Assembly (NCBI GenBank): GCA_017627015.1
Contig: JAGAHP010000010.1
Coordinates: forward strand, 1 to 6,411
Direction of reading: 5' to 3'
Length of the DNA stretch: 6,411 bases
DNA from: Bacilli bacterium
Lineage (GTDB): Bacteria; Bacillota_I; Bacilli_A; RF39; UBA660
Under the pieces are notes generated by a model. It did not search any database and was not told the origin of the DNA. It saw nothing but the letters and a program-made list of their open reading frames with translations. Shown here piece by piece: positions 1 to 4,735 of the stretch (position 1 is its first letter; every line of letters begins with the position of its first letter). A program made the position numbers and the translations under genes.

Positions 1-109
1 GTGGCAATTACAAAATGATGGAGAAGCATCTAAAGCATTTATAGGAGAAAATCCTGAGTTATTAAACAATAAGTTGTATCAAGATCAAATTATTAATTTA
101 GGAAATTAG
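1..109 (+). CDS. 3' end of an unidentified protein (partial)
   Basis: The reading frame is open from base 2 and ends at TAG 107-109, giving 35 C-terminal residues that start WQLQNDGEASK and end IINLGN. The start and most of the gene lie outside the window. I recognise no domain. The stretch NDGEASKAFIGENPELLNN aligns without gaps to residues 88-106 of the next gene's product (359-727), with 9 of 19 identical (ND, E, K, NP, LLN), again near the C terminus. The two may be paralogues or share a C-terminal module. The nearest terminator downstream is at 212-250, so transcription probably reads through the palindrome at 125-151 and stops there. That this frame is a real gene is likely from continuous coding up to a plausible stop, but only a short piece is visible. 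Confidence 0.55.
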   Translation, partial: WQLQNDGEASKAFIGENPELLNNKLYQDQIINLGN

Positions 110-124
110 TTATATATTAATCTG

Positions 125-151
125 TTCGCAATAGGTTGCTAATGCGAAAAC
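125..151. repeat. Palindromic repeat, copy 1 (imperfect hairpin)
   Basis: TTCGCAATAG (125-134), loop GTTG, then CTAATGCGAA (139-148) form a hairpin with one A-A mismatch at 131/142. A second copy at 3641-3667 matches at 26 of 27 positions and has the mismatch restored to a pair. TTAAT (117-121) and ATTAA (152-156) can extend the stem after a mismatched step. There is no T tract after it, so it is not a usual intrinsic terminator. It lies between the stop of the partial gene and the real terminator at 212-250. Confidence 0.7.
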
Positions 152-211
152 ATTAATAAATAGAATAATCGTAAGATTAAGATATTCTGTTCACAACATG
201 GATATAAGACG

Positions 212-250
212 AAAAGTTTGTAAAAAAATTTACAGACTTTTTTCTTTGTT
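212..250 (+). terminator. Rho-independent terminator after the partial gene
   Basis: AAAAGTTTGTAAA (212-224), loop AAAA, then TTTACAGACTTTT (229-241) form a 13-bp stem with one G-U wobble. It runs into a T-rich tail (TTTTTTCTTTGTTTT). It ends transcription coming from the left, about 100 nt past the stop at 109. Between 110 and 211 I see no gene, only the palindrome at 125-151 and a weaker foldable stretch at 162-188 (AGAATA/TATTCT). Confidence 0.85.
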
Positions 251-261
251 TTAATTAAATT

Positions 262-311
262 CCTACAAAAAGGTAAGTATCTTACAAAAAAGTGCATTCT
301 TACATTATTAT
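262..311 (+). promoter_or_regulatory. Putative HxlR operator and promoter for the 359-727 gene
   Basis: Bases 262-290 match the sequence in front of hxlR (758-786) at 21 of 29 positions, following the pattern CyTACwAAAAGGTnnGTA and then a second TACwAAAA. A candidate -10 box TATTAT is at 306-311, 44 bp after the operator start. In the hxlR promoter the -10 TATAAT is 42 bp after the operator start. The -35 position falls inside the second TACAAAA and is a poor match to TTGACA in both promoters. A repressor bound here would cover the -35 region. The shared sequence is seen; HxlR binding is inferred. Confidence 0.55.
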
Positions 312-358
312 TTTAATTGTAATAAGATTAATTTGTAAGAAAGAGGAGATGAAATTAA

Positions 359-727
359 ATGAAAAATTTAAACAATTGGGCATATGGATTTGCCTTAAAT
401 CATGAAGGAGCAGGAGTAGGAACTATTTACTATGCTTCAAAATATTTTGACAAGGAAGGAATTGTAAATCCTGCATCAGCAGAAGCATATACAACAGATG
501 AAATTAATAAAATAAAAGAAGGAGCAGTAGAAGGATCAACAAATTATATTGAAAATGTTCCAGATAATGCCTTAGTTGGAATGAATCCAATTAATACAGA
601 TAAAGTATATTGGTATAATGATGAAGAATCAGCAAAAATATTAAAAAGTACTAATCCATTATTGTTAAATGCAGAAAATGGAGATATGAAAGATACTGAA
701 GGAAATATAATTGCTAAAGCAATGTAA
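359..727 (+). CDS. Hypothetical protein, 122 aa, probably co-regulated with the hxlR operon
   Basis: I do not recognise this protein. It begins MKNLNNWAYGFALNHEGAG, shows no signal peptide or membrane segment, has no cysteine, and is rich in Asn, Glu and Ala, so it should be a small soluble acidic protein. The N-terminal third (to about residue 30) is glycine- and aromatic-rich (WAYGFAL, GAGVGTIYY). The C-terminal part contains the ND-E-K-NP-LLN pattern also found in the partial protein at 1-109. ATG 359 was chosen because AGAGGAG (342-348) lies 10 nt upstream; the out-of-frame ATG at 349 touches that site and gives only 18 codons. The gene stands alone between its own promoter and the terminator at 726-753. 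Its upstream DNA shares the hxlR operator sequence, which suggests a role in the same stress response. The gene is well supported; its function is unknown. Confidence 0.8.
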   Translation: MKNLNNWAYGFALNHEGAGVGTIYYASKYFDKEGIVNPASAEAYTTDEINKIKEGAVEGSTNYIENVPDNALVGMNPINTDKVYWYNDEESAKILKSTNPLLLNAENGDMKDTEGNIIAKAM

Positions 728-753
728 AATCAAACTTTATAGTTTGATTTTTT
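726..753 (+). terminator. Rho-independent terminator of the 359-727 gene
   Basis: AAAATCAAACT (726-736), loop TTAT, then AGTTTGATTTT (741-751) form a perfect 11-bp stem running into a T tract (748-753). It overlaps the last base of the stop codon of the 359-727 gene. It separates this gene from the hxlR transcription unit. Confidence 0.85.
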
Positions 754-757
754 AATA

Positions 758-805
758 CTTACTAAAAGGTGCGTACTATACTAAAAGTTAGTTATATAGT
801 ATAAT
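758..805 (+). promoter_or_regulatory. hxlR operon promoter with putative autoregulatory operator
   Basis: A -10 box TATAAT is at 800-805, 18 bp before the hxlR ATG, with no good -35 at 777-782 (TATACT). The region upstream holds CTTACTAAAAGGTGCGTA (758-775) and the direct repeat ACTAAAAG at 761-768 and 780-787. It also has inverted repeats ACTATA/TATAGT (775-780/795-800) and TACT/AGTA (774-777/798-801). TACT...AGTA palindromes over the promoter are known for HxlR-family regulators such as YodB of Bacillus subtilis. Autoregulation is therefore likely but inferred. Confidence 0.6.
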
Positions 806-822
806 TATATTGGTGATGAAAA

Positions 823-1146
823 ATGAGAAAGATTTATACTCCATGTCCAGTAGAATATACTGCATCAATGATAGCTAATAAATGGAAGATTCTTATATTA
901 AGAGATTTACTTACAGGTACAAAAAGATATAATGAATTAACTAGATCAGTTGTAGGTATATCAGCAAAAGTATTAACAGAAAATTTAAGAGAACTTGAAA
1001 GTGATGGAATAATAGAAAGAAAAGTATATCCTGAAGTTCCTCCTAAAGTAGAATACTTTTTAACCGACAAAGGAAACGATTTAAGACCTATAATAGAATT
1101 AATGAAAGAATATGGTCTTAAATATAAGGATAAAAAAGATGAATAA
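823..1146 (+). CDS. HxlR-family winged-helix transcriptional regulator (likely thiol redox sensor)
   Basis: This 107-aa protein is a full-length HxlR/MarR-like winged helix. It has the family's N-terminal block (CPVEYTASMIANKWKILIL, from residue 8), then FxxL-type recognition helix sequence YNELTRSVVGISAKVLTENL (about 35-54) and the wing ending near VEYFLTDKG. Cys8 sits where the conserved redox-active cysteine lies in YodB and HypR, which are controlled by thiol modification under quinone, diamide or hypochlorite stress. It has no second cysteine, so switching would need an intersubunit disulfide, S-alkylation or a small-thiol adduct. ATG 823 has GGTG (812-815) 7 nt upstream, a modest ribosome site. 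It is the first gene of the operon, and its last codons overlap the macrodomain start by 8 bp. It probably controls its own operon and the 359-727 gene. Confidence 0.9.
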   Translation: MRKIYTPCPVEYTASMIANKWKILILRDLLTGTKRYNELTRSVVGISAKVLTENLRELESDGIIERKVYPEVPPKVEYFLTDKGNDLRPIIELMKEYGLKYKDKKDE

Positions 1147-1900
1147 TTTAGATTATTTAATTAGCGAATTAATTAAAGAAGATAGTAAATTATCTAATGT
1201 AGATATACCTACATCTTTAGAAGAAAAAAAAGAATTATATCGTGCTTTAAGAAATATAAGAAATCCAAAACCTATTAGCGAAGAATATTTAAAAGTACAA
1301 GACGAATATCTACAAAATGAAATAAAAGAAAAAGGTATAACTGATGAAAAAGACATACCATTTAATAAAGATATTATTTCCATATGGCAAGGAGATATAA
1401 CAACATTAAAGTGCGATGTTATAGTAAATGCTTGTAATGAATATTTATTAGGTTGTTTTGTACCAGGTCATAAATGTATTGATAATGCAATTCATTCATT
1501 TGCAGGAATAGAGTTAAGAGAAGAATGTAATGCAATTATGAAAGGTAAAACACTTTCTAATGGAGAGGTAGTATTAACAAAAGGATATAATTTACCAAGT
1601 AAATATATTATTCAGACTGTTGGACCACAAGTAAGTGGAACACCAACTAAACAAGATATAGAAGATCTAAGAAATTGCTATTTTAATTCATTAGAACTTT
1701 GTAAAGAAAAAGGATTAAAGACAATAGCATTTCCATGCATTTCAACTGGATTATATGGTTTTCCTCAAAATGAAGCTAGTAAAATAGCAATTAATACCAT
1801 AGAAAAATATTTAAAAAATAATAAAGATGTATTTGAACATATTATATTTAATGTGTTTAAAGATGAAGATTTAGAAATATATAAAAAGAATTTAAATTAA
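1139..1900 (+). CDS. Zinc-type macrodomain protein ADP-ribosyl hydrolase (SirTM partner)
   Basis: This 253-aa protein has a helical N-terminal extension (about 1-75) and then a macrodomain. Visible motifs are QGDIT (84-88), VNACN (96-100), NGEVVLT (141-147) and ISTGLYGFP (201-209), all ADP-ribose contacts. The catalytic loop reads GCFVPGHKCIDNAIH (105-119) rather than the usual GG-GVDGAIH type. Its Cys106, His111 and Cys113 fit the zinc ligands of the zinc-dependent macrodomains found beside SirTM in Staphylococcus and Streptococcus. Such enzymes remove mono-ADP-ribose placed by SirTM. I start at ATG 1139, which has AAGGA (1126-1130) 8 nt upstream and overlaps the hxlR stop; an in-frame ATG at 1112 would add nine residues but has no ribosome site and lies deep in hxlR. 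The gap to the sirtuin ATG is 14 bp. Cytosolic. Family assignment is strong; the substrate here is unknown. Confidence 0.92.
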   Translation: MNNLDYLISELIKEDSKLSNVDIPTSLEEKKELYRALRNIRNPKPISEEYLKVQDEYLQNEIKEKGITDEKDIPFNKDIISIWQGDITTLKCDVIVNACNEYLLGCFVPGHKCIDNAIHSFAGIELREECNAIMKGKTLSNGEVVLTKGYNLPSKYIIQTVGPQVSGTPTKQDIEDLRNCYFNSLELCKEKGLKTIAFPCISTGLYGFPQNEASKIAINTIEKYLKNNKDVFEHIIFNVFKDEDLEIYKKNLN

Positions 1901-1914
1901 AGGTGGTGAAGCAA

Positions 1915-2748
1915 ATGACTGATTTTAAGTATATTAAAGAAAAAATAAATGATGCAGATGTAATTATTATTGGAGCAGGTGCAGGATTATCAACTGCAGC
2001 TGGAGTTAATTATGGAACATTAAATTTTAAGGAAAACTTTCCTGAGCTTGTTAAACATTATGGATTTACTGATATGTACACATCTAGTTTCTATGATTTT
2101 GATACAGAAGAAGAAAGATGGTCTTATTGGGCTAAACATATAAATTATTTATGTATTGGAATGAAAGTATCTGAAACATATAAAAATTTATTTAATTTAG
2201 TAAACGATAAAGAATATTTCGTATTAACTACTAATGTAGATAGACAATTTTTGAAAGCTGGTTTTGATTCAAATAAAGTATTTGAAGTACAAGGTGCCTT
2301 AACAAAAATTCAATGTTCAAGAGCTTGTCATAATAAATTATATGATGATACTGAAATGATTAAAGAAATGTTAGAAAAAAATGAAGATATTAAAATACCT
2401 GGCGAACTTGTACCTAAATGTCCTGTATGTGGTGAAACAATGGAAGTTAATTTAAGAAAAGATAACTTCTTTGTTGAAGATGATTATTGGAAAGAACATT
2501 CTAATAACTATGAAAAATTTATTAATGATAATAAAGATAAGAAAATATTATTTTTAGAATTAGGTGCTGGATTTAATACTCCAGGAATTATTAGATATCC
2601 ATTTGAAGAGTTAACTTATAAACTACCTAATGCTTTTCTTATTAGAATTAATGATAAGTATGCTAATGTTCCTAATGATATTGAAGATAAAGCAATTGGT
2701 ATTCAAGATGATATTAACAAAGTAATTAAAGGAGTAAGTGAAGTATGA
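1915..2748 (+). CDS. sirTM: M-class sirtuin (SirTM), protein ADP-ribosyltransferase
   Basis: This 277-aa Rossmann-fold sirtuin has the NAD-binding loop GAGAGLSTAAG (20-30) and TTNVDRQF (105-112) in place of the usual TQNID. The catalytic-base position reads VFEVQGALTKIQC, so the normal sirtuin His is Gln126. Asn107 plus this Gln is the signature of SirTM, shown in Streptococcus and Staphylococcus to ADP-ribosylate rather than deacylate. A structural zinc site is given by Cys134, Cys138, Cys169 and Cys172. The late LELGAGFNTPGIIRYPF block (214-230) is the expected second NAD-binding region. I use ATG 1915 with AGGTGG (1901-1906) 8 nt upstream; the in-frame GTG at 1903 overlaps that ribosome site. 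It pairs with the macrodomain upstream, and its TGA overlaps the ATG of the next gene by 4 bp (ATGA). In known operons the target is lipoylated GcvH-L. No such protein is in this window, so the substrate is open. Confidence 0.92.
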   Translation: MTDFKYIKEKINDADVIIIGAGAGLSTAAGVNYGTLNFKENFPELVKHYGFTDMYTSSFYDFDTEEERWSYWAKHINYLCIGMKVSETYKNLFNLVNDKEYFVLTTNVDRQFLKAGFDSNKVFEVQGALTKIQCSRACHNKLYDDTEMIKEMLEKNEDIKIPGELVPKCPVCGETMEVNLRKDNFFVEDDYWKEHSNNYEKFINDNKDKKILFLELGAGFNTPGIIRYPFEELTYKLPNAFLIRINDKYANVPNDIEDKAIGIQDDINKVIKGVSEV

Positions 2749-3635
2749 AAGAAAAAACTCAGTTCATAGTAGATAAATCAAAATGTATTAAATGTGGAAA
2801 TTGTATAAATACTTGCTCTGGTATGATTTTAGAATTTGGTGAAGATGGATACCCTGAAATGAAAGATTTTGAAAGATATGGTTGGAGAGGTTGCTGGAGA
2901 TGTCAGCATTGTTTAGCAGTTTGTCCTGTAGGAGCTATATCAATATTTGGTAAAGATCCTAAAGATTCCAAACCACCAGTTCCAGAAGAAATGGGAGAAT
3001 ACATGGAAAGACTCCTAACAAATAGAAGAACATGTAGAAGATATTTAGATAAAAATGTTGATAGAAGTATTATAGATAGAATATTAAAAGCAATGGAATC
3101 AGCTCCAACTGGTGGAAATGCTTGTAATGTAGAATATACAGTTATAGATGATAAGACACGAGTTAAAGAAATATGGAATGTTGCTTATCCTAAAATGGAA
3201 GAACTTGCAAAGAAACATATTTATACTCATAGTTTCAGTGATTTTTATTATAAGAAAATGAAGCAATCAGAGCATACTATAAGAAAAGATGATTTATTAT
3301 TTTGTGGAGCACCTCATTTATTTATTGCACATGAAAAGTGTGTTGGTAAATGGGCTGAAGATTCAAAAGTAAATTGTAATATAGCATCTGCATATTTTGA
3401 ATTAATTGCAAATTCTTTTGGACTTGGAACAGCAATAATGAGCTATCCATCAGAAGTGTTGGAAGAATTAGTTCCAGAAGCAAGAAAGATGTTAGGAATA
3501 CCAGAAGATCATTATATAAAATTAATTGTTGGATTTGGCTATCCTGAAATAAAATATCATCGTGGAGTTCAAAAGGATAGAAAGAGTAAAATACATAGAT
3601 ATTCAGATGATAATAAACAACAAAAATTATTTTAA
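2745..3635 (+). CDS. Ferredoxin-nitroreductase fusion (2x[4Fe-4S] plus FMN nitroreductase)
   Basis: This 296-aa protein has two domains. Residues 1-70 are a bacterial ferredoxin with two CxxCxxCxxxC motifs, at Cys14/17/20/24 and Cys50/53/56/60, the second ending CPVGAI. Residues from about 90 are a nitroreductase-family FMN domain, with the typical start NRRTCRRY (93-100), the SAPTGGNAC helix-turn (119-127), GLGT (226-229) and a C-terminal VGFGYP (262-267). Electrons would pass from a donor through the clusters to FMN and on to a substrate I cannot identify (nitroaromatic, quinone, flavin or an enone). The start codon overlaps the sirtuin stop (ATGA), so the two are translationally coupled. 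Old-yellow-enzyme and other flavin oxidoreductases occur in SirTM operons of other Firmicutes, so this may fill the same place. The following hairpin at 3638-3667 lacks a T tract; the first good rightward terminator is at 3837-3882. Confidence 0.9.
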   Translation: MKEKTQFIVDKSKCIKCGNCINTCSGMILEFGEDGYPEMKDFERYGWRGCWRCQHCLAVCPVGAISIFGKDPKDSKPPVPEEMGEYMERLLTNRRTCRRYLDKNVDRSIIDRILKAMESAPTGGNACNVEYTVIDDKTRVKEIWNVAYPKMEELAKKHIYTHSFSDFYYKKMKQSEHTIRKDDLLFCGAPHLFIAHEKCVGKWAEDSKVNCNIASAYFELIANSFGLGTAIMSYPSEVLEELVPEARKMLGIPEDHYIKLIVGFGYPEIKYHRGVQKDRKSKIHRYSDDNKQQKLF

Positions 3636-3637
3636 AA

Positions 3638-3667
3638 GTTTTCGCAATAGGTTGCTATTGCGAAAAC
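3638..3667. repeat. Palindromic repeat, copy 2 (perfect 13-bp hairpin)
   Basis: GTTTTCGCAATAG (3638-3650), loop GTTG, then CTATTGCGAAAAC (3655-3667) form a perfect stem starting 2 bp after the nitroreductase stop. It repeats the palindrome at 125-151 at 26 of 27 shared positions. It may slow or protect the 3' end of the operon mRNA, but no T tract follows. The two copies bracket the 359-3635 genes. Confidence 0.8.
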
Positions 3668-3696
3668 CTTAACATAAATATCACAACCTATAAAAA

Positions 3697-3737
3697 GTGA
3701 AAATCCAAAAGAAATTTCATAACTAATGGATTTTCGC
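3697..3737. other. Hairpin in the non-coding region
   Basis: GTGAAAATCCA (3697-3707) pairs with TGGATTTTCGC (3727-3737), 11 bp with one T/G step, around a loop that itself contains the palindrome GAAATTTC. No T tract follows, so it is not a terminator. It belongs to the run of hairpins between 3638 and 4002. No open frame of note exists here. Confidence 0.55.
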
Positions 3738-3742
3738 TAAAG

Positions 3743-3825
3743 ACTATCTTTAAGACAAGATAGTAACACACTACCAAGTCGGCATTTTGCCAACTAGGAA
3801 TAGTGTGCAAAGGGACACCCTTTTG
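3743..3825 (-). other. Candidate transfer origin (MOBV-like oriT)
   Basis: Read on the minus strand, a two-part inverted repeat runs from CACACTA to TAGTGTG (3807 to 3767), with an inner stem AGTTGGC/GCCGACT around AAAAT. It is followed directly by TTACTATC. The junction TAGTGTGTTA (complement of 3764-3773) equals the nick region I recall for the MOBV plasmid pMV158 (TAGTGTG'TTA), and it can sit in a small hairpin loop (GGTAG/CTATC). An inverted repeat just 5' of the nick is usual for oriT. Next to it are an 8-bp stem ACTATCTT/AAGATAGT (3743-3750/3757-3764) and CAAAGGG/CCCTTTTG (3808-3825). No relaxase gene is in the window. TAGTGTG also occurs on the plus strand at 3801-3807, so the direction is uncertain. 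It could instead be a structured RNA. Confidence 0.4.
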
Positions 3826-3836
3826 AAACCCAATAA

Positions 3837-3882
3837 GCATCATAACTACAAACTAATCGTAAGTAGTAATGATGCCTTTTTT
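3837..3882 (+). terminator. Rho-independent terminator, rightward
   Basis: GCATCAT (3837-3843) pairs with ATGATGC (3869-3875) and, after an A-A mismatch, ACTAC (3845-3849) with GTAGT (3863-3867). It is followed by a six-T tract (3877-3882). This is the first convincing stop for transcripts from the hxlR-nitroreductase operon. Alternatively it ends an untranslated RNA covering the hairpins before it. Confidence 0.75.
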
Positions 3883-3910
3883 ATTTCAACTTGCGTTTCA
3901 TAAAAAAGAA

Positions 3911-3962
3911 AGAATACTATCGCCACTTTCATTGCTTCGCAACAAAACGTGCCACGTATTCT
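3911..3962. other. Hairpin element between two terminators
   Basis: AGAATAC (3911-3917) pairs with GTATTCT (3956-3962). The 38-nt interior holds a small TTGC/GCAA hairpin (3932-3935/3939-3942) and two short GTGGC copies on the minus strand. It lacks a T tract of its own. I see no gene. A recombinase or relaxase site is possible, but nothing proves it. Confidence 0.4.
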
Positions 3963-3967
3963 TTAAT

Positions 3968-4002
3968 AAAAAAATCTCTAATCTTGCGAAAAGAGATTTT
4001 TT
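3968..4002. terminator. Bidirectional terminator at the end of the Xre-type gene
   Basis: AAAAAATCTCT (to 3979) pairs with AGAGATTTTTT (3992-4002), giving T tracts on both strands. On the minus strand it overlaps the TAA of the repressor gene (complement of 4001-4003), so it ends that transcript. On the plus strand it can stop any remaining rightward read-through. Confidence 0.85.
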
Positions 4003-4522
4003 AATTTTGCTTCGGTAATTTATCATAGTCGTATTTATGTTCAGCAAATTCTAATTCTTCAAAAGCGTATTTTATATCTTCTATTGCTTTATCAATGGTA
4101 TATTGACTATCTTTATTATCTTTCATTATTTGTAAATGTTCCATTGTATAAAATAGCTTTTGTCTAGCATCACTAATTTTTCTTCTCTTTTGAGAATCAA
4201 AATCTAATAAATCTATTTCAGATTTTTTATATTGCTCTATTAATTCTTTTAAATCTTTACTAGATTTATTTGCATACTTATCTTTATTAAAATAGAATAG
4301 CATTTCATCATAACCAGCAGTTTTTAATAATTTCTGTAAAGACATATCTAATGTTTCAGCAATCTTTCGTAGATCATCAATATCTACTTTTTTTATTTTG
4401 CCATTAATTAGGTCATTCAATGTACTTCTACTAATACCTGTTTGTTTAGCAAGTTCTCTTTGTGAGATACCTTTTTTAATTCTAGCATCTTCAATTAATA
4501 TTTTAAGTTCTTCTGAGTTCAT
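4001..4522 (-). CDS. Xre-family repressor with C-terminal coiled coil
   Basis: This 173-aa DNA-binding protein has a Cro/C1-type helix-turn-helix in residues 5-65; KKGISQRELAKQTGISRSTL (16-35) is the classical HTH core, followed by INGKIKKVDIDDLRKIAETL. Residues about 75-170 are charged and helical (ELIEQYKKSEIDLLDF, KRRKISDARQKL), probably a dimerising coiled coil. There is no peptidase (ImmA- or LexA-like) domain, so induction must come from elsewhere. It reads leftward from ATG 4522 with AAAGGA about 9 nt upstream, from a promoter at 4588-4616. It faces the rightward genes from 4713, the usual arrangement for the regulator of an integrative element or prophage, and probably represses both promoters. 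The HTH family is certain; the exact role is inferred. Confidence 0.88.
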   Translation of the reverse strand: MNSEELKILIEDARIKKGISQRELAKQTGISRSTLNDLINGKIKKVDIDDLRKIAETLDMSLQKLLKTAGYDEMLFYFNKDKYANKSSKDLKELIEQYKKSEIDLLDFDSQKRRKISDARQKLFYTMEHLQIMKDNKDSQYTIDKAIEDIKYAFEELEFAEHKYDYDKLPKQN

Positions 4523-4587
4523 TTAACCACATCCTTTTTACTAATAAATCGTTATAATTACTAGCAATTTTCTTCCTCAGTAATTAA

Positions 4588-4616
4588 ATTCTATCACATA
4601 ATTACGAAAATGTCCA
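4588..4616 (-). promoter_or_regulatory. Promoter of the Xre-type repressor gene
   Basis: On the minus strand, TGGACA (complement of 4611-4616) and TAGAAT (complement of 4588-4593) are separated by exactly 17 bp. This is a near-consensus sigma-A promoter pointing to the ATG at 4522. The expected leader is about 60 nt. Confidence 0.75.
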
Positions 4617-4685
4617 GTTTTTCGGTTAAAATACTTGACATTAATCTCGGACGATGTTATATTTATATTGTGACCGGGAAATCGG
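4605..4685. promoter_or_regulatory. Putative operator sites in the divergent control region
   Basis: CGAAAA (4605-4610) and TTTTCG (4619-4624) form an inverted repeat over the -35 of the repressor promoter. CCAGTTTTTCGG (4614-4625) and CCGGGAAATCGG (4674-4685) share the form CC-G----TCGG. A third TCGG (4647-4650) lies between the -35 and -10 of the rightward promoter. Three sites across two back-to-back promoters suit a repressor that controls both. Binding by the 4001-4522 product is inferred. Confidence 0.45.
4635..4663 (+). promoter_or_regulatory. Strong rightward promoter of the mobile-element genes
   Basis: TTGACA (4635-4640), a 17-bp spacer, and TATATT (4658-4663) make a near-perfect sigma-A promoter. 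Transcription should start near 4670, about 40 nt before the first start codon. Only 18 bp separate its -35 from that of the leftward promoter. Confidence 0.88.
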
Positions 4686-4708
4686 ATTTAAAGAAAGGAG
4701 TGAAAAAT

Positions 4709-4735
4709 ATGTATGAAGAAACAGAAACAACTTGA
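4709..4735 (+). CDS. Possible 8-codon leader ORF overlapping the next gene
   Basis: ATG 4709 reads eight codons (MYEETETT) to TGA 4733-4735. It has the better spacing (8 nt) from the strong AGGAG at 4696-4700, whereas the main ATG at 4713 is 12 nt away and in another frame. Ribosomes may therefore start here first and dampen or couple translation of the gene at 4713. It may also be chance: the ORF is very short. Confidence 0.25.
   Translation: MYEETETT

Noticed and set aside
199..255. 18-codon frame from ATG 199
   Set aside because: It runs through the terminator hairpin and T tract at 212-250 and has no ribosome site.
834..1070. Open frame on the minus strand, 78 codons
   Set aside because: It lies wholly inside hxlR on the other strand, has no ribosome site and shows no domain. 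The + strand frame is a clear HxlR protein.
1112..1138. Longer start for the macrodomain protein at ATG 1112
   Set aside because: It lacks a ribosome site and would deepen the overlap with hxlR to 35 bp. ATG 1139 has AAGGA at good spacing.
1153..1383. Open frame on the minus strand, 76 codons
   Set aside because: It mirrors the N-terminal part of the macrodomain gene, is Ser/Phe-rich as expected for an antisense shadow, and has no start signals.
1903..1914. GTG start for the sirtuin at 1903
   Set aside because: It overlaps the AGGTGG ribosome site that serves ATG 1915.
3638..3667. Perfect hairpin as an intrinsic terminator of the nitroreductase operon
   Set aside because: No T tract follows on either strand. 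The first proper rightward terminator is at 3837-3882.
3638..4002. CRISPR array
   Set aside because: The repeats are single inverted repeats of different sequence, not regularly spaced direct repeats with spacers, and no cas genes are near.
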